Part shown: positions 6,489 through 11,302 of the stretch, piece by piece
How positions within the stretch are numbered: the first letter of the stretch is position 1
Layout of the letters: each line of letters starts with the position of its first letter
NCBI GenBank assembly: GCA_937868025.1
Contig: CALMLJ010000639.1
Span: 1 to 11,302, forward strand
DNA from: an uncultured Acidimicrobiaceae bacterium
GTDB taxonomy: Bacteria > Actinomycetota > Acidimicrobiia > Acidimicrobiales > Microtrichaceae
Reading direction: 5' to 3'
DNA: 11,302 nucleotides
The notes under the pieces: generated by a model
What the model saw: the letters and a program-made list of their open reading frames with translations, nothing else
What the model was told of the DNA's origin: nothing
Database searches by the model: none
Position numbers and translations under genes: made by a program

Positions 6489-7043
6489 TCAGTCCCACAG
6501 CCCGACGGGCGCCTGGCCCACGGGGTAGCGGCACGGCTGCGGTGCGCCCGAGCTGGCGACGTCGAGCCGACGCTTCATGCCGTCCGACAGGGTGTCGTCG
6601 CGGAACATCTGGATGAAGAGGGCCGTCGCGTTGCCGACGTCGAAGAAGTCGCGCTGCCAGCTCCACTGGAAGTTGCCGGCGTAGCGGAACCAGCTCCCAC
6701 CGAACCCGGCGACCTCGTAGGTGCCGCCATCGGGACGCGGTGTCGTCGCGATCTGCTTCCAGAAGCCGAGCACCTCACCCTGCTGATCGTCGATCAGCAC
6801 CTTCTGGTACGGGTACTCCCACCCGTCGAGGCCACCCATCTCGAGACCGAGGGCGACGTCGCGGATCTCGTCCCGCCCGACCGTCATGAAGTCCTCGTTG
6901 GGCCCGTAGTTCCAGCCGTACGTGGCGTCGGGCGTGTACATGGCGATCATGTCGGTCCAGTCGCCCTTGGCCTCGGCCTCGCGATTGACCTGGAGCCAAC
7001 GCTCCACCATCTCCTCGAGTTCGGATCGCGGGAATGCGGGCAT
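6489..7043 (-). CDS. NTF2/SnoaL-like fold protein, unknown function
   Basis: A 184-residue protein with an NTF2-like (SnoaL, ketosteroid-isomerase-like) N-terminal domain. It has an amphipathic helix with VERWLQVNREAEAKGDW (13-29), then MIAMYTPDATYGWNYGP (32-48), typical of the family's helix-to-cone transition, and aromatic-rich strands around GFGGSWFRYAGNFQWSW (113-129). The C-terminal 35 residues extend past the usual domain. Such folds include isomerases, cyclases and hydratases as well as non-enzymatic binders; no catalytic set can be assigned with confidence. Start ATG 7043-7041 uses AAGGAG lying in the end of the ferredoxin gene, 7 nt after its stop. It sits exactly between the P450/ferredoxin half and the dehydrogenase half of the operon. 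A steroid- or terpenoid-binding or isomerising role is plausible from context only. Confidence 0.75.
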   Translation of the reverse strand: MPAFPRSELEEMVERWLQVNREAEAKGDWTDMIAMYTPDATYGWNYGPNEDFMTVGRDEIRDVALGLEMGGLDGWEYPYQKVLIDDQQGEVLGFWKQIATTPRPDGGTYEVAGFGGSWFRYAGNFQWSWQRDFFDVGNATALFIQMFRDDTLSDGMKRRLDVASSGAPQPCRYPVGQAPVGLWD

Positions 7044-7050
7044 ATTTGGA

Positions 7051-7281
7051 TCACTTCTCCTTGTCGGGTCCGGCGACGGAGTCGTCGGCGAAGATCAGCA
7101 GGGCATGGGTCGGGCAGTACTTCACGGCGGCCTCGACCTGGGGCCGCAGCGACTCGTCGGGATTGGGTTGGAGGATGGTCAACTCCCCCTTCTTCGACAG
7201 CGAGAACACGTCGGGTGCCTCGCCCTCGCAGACGCCGTGACCCTGGCACAACACCTCGTCGAGCTCGATGCGCAGGCCCAT
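7051..7281 (-). CDS. P450-associated [3Fe-4S]-type ferredoxin with CxxHxxC motif
   Basis: A 76-residue ferredoxin with Cys12, His15 and Cys18 (CQGHGVC) and Cys56-Pro57, matching the CXX?XXC(X)nCP pattern of ferredoxins encoded beside actinobacterial P450 genes. The residue at position 15 replaces the fourth cysteine, so a [3Fe-4S] cluster, or a cluster with altered ligation, is expected. EAPDVFSL (21-28) and KYCPTHAL (54-61) are characteristic. It should pass electrons to the CYP51 encoded immediately upstream, and perhaps to the second P450 as well. The start ATG overlaps the cyp51 stop by one base (TGATG), with GGAAGG upstream; longer open frame further 5' overlaps cyp51 and is rejected. 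M. tuberculosis Rv0763c occupies the same position next to cyp51. No ferredoxin reductase lies in the window. Confidence 0.93.
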   Translation of the reverse strand: MGLRIELDEVLCQGHGVCEGEAPDVFSLSKKGELTILQPNPDESLRPQVEAAVKYCPTHALLIFADDSVAGPDKEK

Positions 7282-8669
7282 CAGCGGGCACCTTCCGCGG
7301 CCGTGCGGCGGTGGTACTTCACCGTGGTCGGCCGGTTCATCTGCACCACCATCTTCGAGTGGTCGTTGACGTAGCTGTCGGCCGGCTGGCCCAGCTCGAA
7401 CGTCCAGTCCTTGAGGAGCACCGACAGGATGACCTTGAGCTGCATCATCGCGAACTGGGCCCCCACGCACCGGTGGCGACCGGCCCCGAACGGGATCCAG
7501 TTCCACGGGTTGTCGAGATCCTCGTGGCGATCGTCGAGGTAGCGGGTGGGGTCGTACCGGTCGGCGTCGGGGAACACCGAGTCGATCCGGTTCGACACCG
7601 CGGGGGTCGCGCCGACGAGCCAGCCCTCCGGCACGACGTGACCGCACACCTCGAACGGCACCTTGGCGACACGGAGCAGCAGGATCAGCGGCGGATGGAG
7701 CCGCAGCGCCTCCTTGATGGCGGCCTCGGTTCGGGGCATCTCGCGCAGCGCCTGGTAGGACGCCGAGCGGCCGTCGGAGTACAGCTCGTCCAGTTCCTCG
7801 ACCACCGCGGCCATCGCCTCGGGGTTGCGGAGCAGCTCGACGAGCGTCCACGACAGCGTCGTCGAGGTGGTGTGATGCCCGGCGAACATCATCGAGATGA
7901 ACATGCCCGTCACGTAATCGGCGCTGAACATCAGCGAGCCGTCCTCGTTGCGGAGCGACAGCAACACGTCGACGAGATCGCGATCGTCGCCCTCCGGAGC
8001 CGGCTGGCCGAGACGCTTCTGGAGGATCGCGTCGATGAGCTCGACCAGTTCGGCGCGGGCGGCGTCGCGGCGGTGGAACGACGGGATGTCGAGGTAGGGG
8101 TCGACGAAGGCGAGCGCGTCGGTGCCCTTCTCGAGGTCGTGGAACAGCTCGGCGAACTCCGCCGTCAGGTCCTCACGGAACTTGGGGCCGATGAGACACG
8201 TCGTGGACGTGTAGATGGTCAGCTCGGCGAACCAATCGAGCATCTCGAACTCGCCACGGTCGCCGAACCGCTCGACCATCCGGTCGATCTCGGCGGCGAT
8301 CTTCTCGGCATGGCCGCGCATGAACTTGTCGCGCAATGCCTGGTTGTGCATCATCTCGCGCCGTCGCTCCGCCGACGCGTCGAAGACCACACCCTCCCCG
8401 AAGACGGGTTTCATGAAGGGGTACGCCTCGGCCTGGTCGAGTTCTTCCTCGGGTGCACGGAAGTAGGCCTCGTTGGCCTCGGCGCCCGACAACAGCGCGA
8501 CGGGGCGATTGGCGAGGAGGAAGCTCCCGACGTCGCCGCACTCGGCGCGGACGCGTTCCATGAGGCCGATGGGGTCGGTGCGGAGCTCCTCGAGATGGCT
8601 GCCGTCCTCGCCGACACCGGACACCAGTGGCGGGGTGGGCAGGGCGGTGGTGGCATCAGTGACGGTCAT
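7281..8669 (-). CDS. cyp51: Cytochrome P450 CYP51 (sterol 14-alpha-demethylase family)
   Basis: A 462-residue P450 recognisable as bacterial CYP51. The B'-helix/SRS1 signature AYPFMKPVFGEGVVFD (82-97) closely matches M. tuberculosis CYP51, with Tyr83, Phe85, Met86 and Phe90 aligned to the substrate-contact residues Tyr76, Phe78, Met79 and Phe83. The I helix has MFAGHHTTSTTLSW (261-274), the CYP51-type GHHT with two histidines. ExxR is Glu320-Arg323 and the heme loop FGAGRHRC ends at Cys401. NDHSKMVVQ (435-443) is another shared stretch. CYP51 removes a sterol 14-alpha-methyl in three oxidations, releasing formate, but the natural substrate in actinobacteria lacking sterol synthesis is unresolved. 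Start ATG 8669-8667 has AGGAGA 6 nt upstream and overlaps the previous stop by 4 nt. It is soluble, with no N-terminal membrane anchor, as expected for a bacterial form. Confidence 0.95.
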   Translation of the reverse strand: MTVTDATTALPTPPLVSGVGEDGSHLEELRTDPIGLMERVRAECGDVGSFLLANRPVALLSGAEANEAYFRAPEEELDQAEAYPFMKPVFGEGVVFDASAERRREMMHNQALRDKFMRGHAEKIAAEIDRMVERFGDRGEFEMLDWFAELTIYTSTTCLIGPKFREDLTAEFAELFHDLEKGTDALAFVDPYLDIPSFHRRDAARAELVELIDAILQKRLGQPAPEGDDRDLVDVLLSLRNEDGSLMFSADYVTGMFISMMFAGHHTTSTTLSWTLVELLRNPEAMAAVVEELDELYSDGRSASYQALREMPRTEAAIKEALRLHPPLILLLRVAKVPFEVCGHVVPEGWLVGATPAVSNRIDSVFPDADRYDPTRYLDDRHEDLDNPWNWIPFGAGRHRCVGAQFAMMQLKVILSVLLKDWTFELGQPADSYVNDHSKMVVQMNRPTTVKYHRRTAAEGAR

Positions 8670-9487
8670 GCTGACTCTCCTGATTCGTGACCCGACTCGG
8701 GCGAGGCGGCCTCGCGGATCGGGGCTTCGGGATTCACTTCGACGAGCGAGAGGTGGGTGCCACGCGGGGCGGCCACCACGTTGACGACGGCAGCGGCGAT
8801 GGACTCGGCCGGGAGGTACTGGTGGTGGCGGAGGAGTCCCCAGCGCTTCCAGTCCTTGAGGCAACGGTCGATCAGGTCGGGCGCCCAGCTCCAGCCCATC
8901 TCGGTGAACGTCGGCCCGGGACGAACGATCGAGGCCCGCACACCGGTGCCTTCGAGCTCCATCTGGAGGGTCCGTCCGAACGACTCGAGGCCGGCTTTCG
9001 AGGAGTTGTACGCCGCGACGAGGGGTCGGGGCGTGGCCGCGTTCTGCGAGGTGACGAGGACGATGTCGCCGCGGCGTCGGGCGATCATCGGCGCCAAGCC
9101 TTCGATGACCAGACGGTGCGCCCCGACGAGGTTGGTGTCGAGCTGTCGGAGGAACGTGGCGGTGTCGGCTGACTCGGCGGGGGCCGGAACCATGTCACCG
9201 GCGTTGGACACCACGATCTCGATGTCGCCCATCGCCTGCTGCGCCGCTGCGAACGCGGCGCCGACCGACTCGTCGTCGGTCACGTCGAGGCGGACGACCG
9301 CGACCTCGCCGTCGTTGGCGCGGATGACCTTGGCCAACTCCTCGAGCCGGTCGACACGGCGAGCAGCGAGGACCACCGGGAAGCCGGCGGCCGACAGTGC
9401 GGTCGCAGTCGCCGCGCCGATGCCCGACGACGCTCCGGTGACGATGGCGGGGCGCCGATCGGGGTGGGAGGGGAACTCGTTCGCCAT
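8666..9487 (-). CDS. Short-chain dehydrogenase/reductase between the two P450 genes
   Basis: A 273-residue classical SDR with TGASSGIG (17-24), Arg43/Arg44 after beta-strand 2 (AARRVDRL) favouring NADP(H), a variant SNAG (94-97) in place of NNAG, Asn119, and the triad Ser147, Tyr160 and Lys164 with the standard 13-residue Ser-Tyr spacing. A tail of about 16 residues rich in Glu, Ser and Ala ends the protein. It overlaps cyp51 by 4 nt (ATGA) and the upstream P450 by 1 nt (TGATG), so its output is tied to both; the start lacks a strong ribosome site, which fits coupling. M. tuberculosis Rv0765c lies in the same place between cyp51 and cyp123. It is likely to interconvert an alcohol and a ketone or aldehyde on the substrate of the P450s; direction is not shown. 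Confidence 0.92.
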   Translation of the reverse strand: MANEFPSHPDRRPAIVTGASSGIGAATATALSAAGFPVVLAARRVDRLEELAKVIRANDGEVAVVRLDVTDDESVGAAFAAAQQAMGDIEIVVSNAGDMVPAPAESADTATFLRQLDTNLVGAHRLVIEGLAPMIARRRGDIVLVTSQNAATPRPLVAAYNSSKAGLESFGRTLQMELEGTGVRASIVRPGPTFTEMGWSWAPDLIDRCLKDWKRWGLLRHHQYLPAESIAAAVVNVVAAPRGTHLSLVEVNPEAPIREAASPESGHESGESA

Positions 9488-10686
9488 CAGCGGACCGCCA
9501 GCGTGGTCGGGAGGGTGGCGAAGCCTCGGACATTCGTGGAGTGCACCCGCCTCGAACGCTCGCCGTCGATCTCGTATCCGGCGAACCGGGCGATGAACTC
9601 CTCGAGCGCGACCTTCGCCTCGAGCCGCGCCAGCGAGGCGCCCATGCAGAAGTGGCGGCCGAGACCGAACGACACGAGCTGGGTCGTGTCGCGCCCGATG
9701 TCGTAGCGGTCGGGGTCAACGAACACCTCGGGATCGCGGTTGGCCGATCCGACGAGGAACACGACGCGGTCACCCTTGGGGATCATCCCGCCGTGCAGCT
9801 CGACATCGACCAGCGTGGTGCGGGCGAGGAGCTGCGACGACGTGTCGTAGCGCAGCGTCTCCTCGATCCATTGCTCGATGGTGTGCGAACCCGACCACAC
9901 CTTCTCGCGTTCGGCCGGGTTGGCCCAGGCCCAGTAGAGGCAATGGCCGAGCAACTTGGTCGTCGTCTCGTTGCCGGCAACGACCATCAGGAAGAGGAAC
10001 GCCACGATGTCCTCGTCGTCGAGTCGATCGCCGTCGATCTCGGCCACGAGCAGCGCCGACGTGAGGTCGTCGGTGGGCTGCCGGCGCCGCTGGGCGATCA
10101 TGTCGGTGTAGTACCCGAACAGCGTGATGGCCGCTTCGATGCCGGCGGGCGGGACGTCCTCGACGCCTTCTTCGCGGTGCACGAGCAGATCGGCGAGGCG
10201 TCGCACCTCGTCGCGGTCGGCGACGGGAACGCCCATCATCTCGCTGATGACGTCCATCGGGAGCTTGCCGGCGAAGTCGCCGATGATGTCGAACTCGTCG
10301 AGGTCCTTCGCCCGGTCGAGGTACTCCCGGGCGATCTCGCGGATGCGAGGCTCGAGCTCGACGACGCGGCGGGGCGTGAAGCCTCGGGCCACGAGTGACC
10401 GCATGCGGGTGTGCCGCGGCGGATCCATCGCGAGGAACGACATGGTCTTGTGGGCGTGCGGGCCAGACGCCAGCTTGTCGAGCGACACGCCCTCCGCCGA
10501 CGAGAACCTCGCATTGTCACGGAAGCCGGCCGACACATCGGCGTGGCGCGACAGCGCCCAGAAGCCGAGCTCCTCATTGCGGTACAGCGGCGCCTCGGTC
10601 CGCAGCCGCGCATAGAACGGGTACGGATCCTCGTGGACCTCGTAGTCGTAGGGGCTGTAGTGCGCAGCCCCGGTGCTCGCGCTCAT
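9487..10686 (-). CDS. cyp123: Cytochrome P450, CYP123-like
   Basis: A 399-residue soluble P450. Landmarks are HEDPYPFYARLR (18-29), FLAMDPPRHTRMR (84-96) of the C helix, I helix AGNETT (237-242), ExxR Glu276-Arg279, the TSSQLLARTT segment (282-291) and heme loop FGLGRHFC with Cys347. From memory, long stretches such as FAGKLPMDVISEMMGVP (138-154) and VHSTNVRGFATLP (381-393) agree closely with M. tuberculosis CYP123 (Rv0766c), which also sits next to cyp51. The function of CYP123 is not established in any organism I know. Start ATG 10686-10684 has GGGAGG 6 nt upstream and overlaps the tetR stop by 4 nt; the open frame further upstream is antiphase to tetR. The symbol indicates family likeness; formal CYP naming needs an identity value. 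Confidence 0.9.
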   Translation of the reverse strand: MSASTGAAHYSPYDYEVHEDPYPFYARLRTEAPLYRNEELGFWALSRHADVSAGFRDNARFSSAEGVSLDKLASGPHAHKTMSFLAMDPPRHTRMRSLVARGFTPRRVVELEPRIREIAREYLDRAKDLDEFDIIGDFAGKLPMDVISEMMGVPVADRDEVRRLADLLVHREEGVEDVPPAGIEAAITLFGYYTDMIAQRRRQPTDDLTSALLVAEIDGDRLDDEDIVAFLFLMVVAGNETTTKLLGHCLYWAWANPAEREKVWSGSHTIEQWIEETLRYDTSSQLLARTTLVDVELHGGMIPKGDRVVFLVGSANRDPEVFVDPDRYDIGRDTTQLVSFGLGRHFCMGASLARLEAKVALEEFIARFAGYEIDGERSRRVHSTNVRGFATLPTTLAVR

Positions 10687-11294
10687 CGGCGGCCTCCCAG
10701 GATGAGGTTGGCGGCCCCGGCGAGGCGGTCGCCGAGGTCGTCGTAGGACAGATGGCCGGTGCCGGTCTGCAGCATCGCGCCGGAGTAGGCGAGCTCGAGC
10801 GCCCCGATGATCTCGGGGTCGTCGTCGCCGAGCGCCTCGACGAGGCGCTGGTGGATGTTGCCGCCGATGCGATCGCGCAGCCGCTTCACGGCGGGCTCGT
10901 CGACCAGCAGCGCGATCGTGCACGCCGCGGACAGCTCGGGCTCGTTGCCCACGAGCATCGCGACGTCGCGCAGCATCGCGCCGACGCGCTTGGGTGGCGC
11001 GACGCGGCCGTCGACCGGAGCGTGCGGCAACGCCTTGAGGCGGCGCCAGAACACCTCGCTGACGAGGTGTTCCTTCGAACCGAAGTAGGTGTAGGCGGTG
11101 GCGGGCGCAACGCCGGCGCGTGCTGCCACGTTGCGGATCGTGAGTCCGCCGAAGCCGACGGCCCGCACCTCTTCGACGGCGGCGTCGACGAGCTTGTTGA
11201 CCGTGTCGAGCTGACGCGCCGACAGCACCGGACCAGCGGCCGGACTGCCGGTCGAACTGGCCGTCGAGCTGGGGGCGGGCGCCGAACTGGACAT
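10683..11294 (-). CDS. TetR-family transcriptional regulator, first gene of the cyp51 operon
   Basis: A 203-residue TetR regulator. Residues 1-23 are a Ser/Ala/Pro/Thr-rich, probably disordered tail. The helix-turn-helix lies at about 51-76 (LTIRNVAARAGVAPATAYTYF, then GSKEHL), the most conserved part of the family. The C-terminal ligand-binding and dimerisation part is helical and divergent, so no ligand is predicted. The ATG at 11294-11292 has no visible ribosome site in the 8 nt available and lies inside an inverted repeat; the transcript may be leaderless, or a later start such as the GTG at Val23 may be used. It overlaps the CYP123-like gene by 4 nt and is co-transcribed with its likely targets. 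M. tuberculosis Rv0767c is the positional equivalent. Confidence 0.88.
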   Translation of the reverse strand: MSSSAPAPSSTASSTGSPAAGPVLSARQLDTVNKLVDAAVEEVRAVGFGGLTIRNVAARAGVAPATAYTYFGSKEHLVSEVFWRRLKALPHAPVDGRVAPPKRVGAMLRDVAMLVGNEPELSAACTIALLVDEPAVKRLRDRIGGNIHQRLVEALGDDDPEIIGALELAYSGAMLQTGTGHLSYDDLGDRLAGAANLILGGRR

Positions 11295-11302
11295 GTGTCC
11301 AG
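11287..11302. promoter_or_regulatory. Perfect inverted repeat over the tetR start codon, candidate TetR operator
   Basis: CTGGACA (11287-11293) and TGTCCAG (11296-11302) are perfect inverted repeats with a TG spacer, 16 bp in all, ending exactly at the window edge. The repeat covers the tetR start codon (11294-11292). Size, symmetry and position beside a tetR gene suit an autoregulatory operator. The flanking AA at 11285-11286 means the dyad would lengthen if the next bases outside the window are TT. Confidence 0.6.

Larger units (their letters stand above)
2945..11294 (-). other. Predicted ten-gene cyp51/cyp123 oxidative operon
   Basis: Ten co-directional genes are joined by 4-nt ATGA overlaps (tetR/cyp123, SDR/cyp51, HIBADH/CMD), 1-nt TGATG overlaps (cyp123/SDR, cyp51/ferredoxin, ALDH/HIBADH) and gaps of 7 nt (ferredoxin/NTF2), 12 nt (NTF2/ALDH) and 3 nt (CMD/SDR). 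No internal hairpin or promoter is evident. A candidate operator marks the 5' end and an 18-bp hairpin follows the 3' end. Co-transcription is inferred from spacing. Confidence 0.85.

Noticed and set aside
7282..7851. N-terminal extension of the ferredoxin frame
   Set aside because: It is an alternative frame inside cyp51. The 76-residue protein is already a complete ferredoxin.
5232..8690. 1152-codon open frame on the plus strand
   Set aside because: It lies antisense to five well-supported genes. Its product is Arg/Asp/Val/Gly-rich low-complexity sequence with no recognisable domain, as expected for antisense reading of GC-rich codons.
1..11302. tRNA or rRNA genes, CRISPR arrays, insertion sequences or prophage genes
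   Set aside because: I saw no tRNA-like or rRNA segments, regularly spaced repeats, transposase or integrase motifs, or terminal repeats on either strand.

Overview
The window is GC-rich and densely coded with short intergenic gaps. Its genes resemble those of Actinomycetota, most closely the mycobacterial cyp51 locus. An actinobacterium outside Mycobacterium, possibly Acidimicrobiia, is my guess from gene content; the window has no 16S gene or other marker that could fix this.

Layout from left to right. A DapB-like NAD(P)H dehydrogenase gene (minus strand) runs off the left edge and is divided by a 48-bp divergent promoter region from a PIG-L/LmbE deacetylase gene (plus strand). The PIG-L gene converges, with a 9-bp gap, on a secreted lipoprotein of the pectinacetylesterase family (minus strand). 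A 155-bp gap (2790-2944) follows, the longest non-coding stretch. It holds a near-perfect 28-bp dyad upstream of the lipoprotein gene and an 18-bp perfect hairpin that probably ends the next operon. From 11294 down to 2945, ten minus-strand genes lie head to tail with overlaps or gaps of at most 12 bp: TetR regulator, CYP123-like P450, SDR, CYP51 (sterol 14-alpha-demethylase family), CxxHxxC-type ferredoxin, NTF2/SnoaL-like protein, aldehyde dehydrogenase, 3-hydroxyisobutyrate-dehydrogenase-like protein, carboxymuconolactone-decarboxylase-like protein, and a second SDR.

From memory, nine of these ten families are those of M. tuberculosis Rv0763c-Rv0771 (ferredoxin, cyp51, SDR, cyp123, TetR, aldA, SDR, HIBADH-like, CMD-like). 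There they form two divergent arms; here they form one co-directional unit with the NTF2-like gene at the join. The inferred role is oxidative tailoring of a sterol- or terpenoid-like substrate: two P450s fed by one ferredoxin, then alcohol and aldehyde oxidation, possibly followed by decarboxylation. Substrate and product cannot be read from the sequence. No ferredoxin reductase and no squalene or oxidosqualene enzymes are present in the window.

Regulation: a perfect 7-bp inverted repeat with a 2-bp spacer sits over the start codon of the tetR gene at the right edge and is the best candidate autoregulatory operator for the operon.
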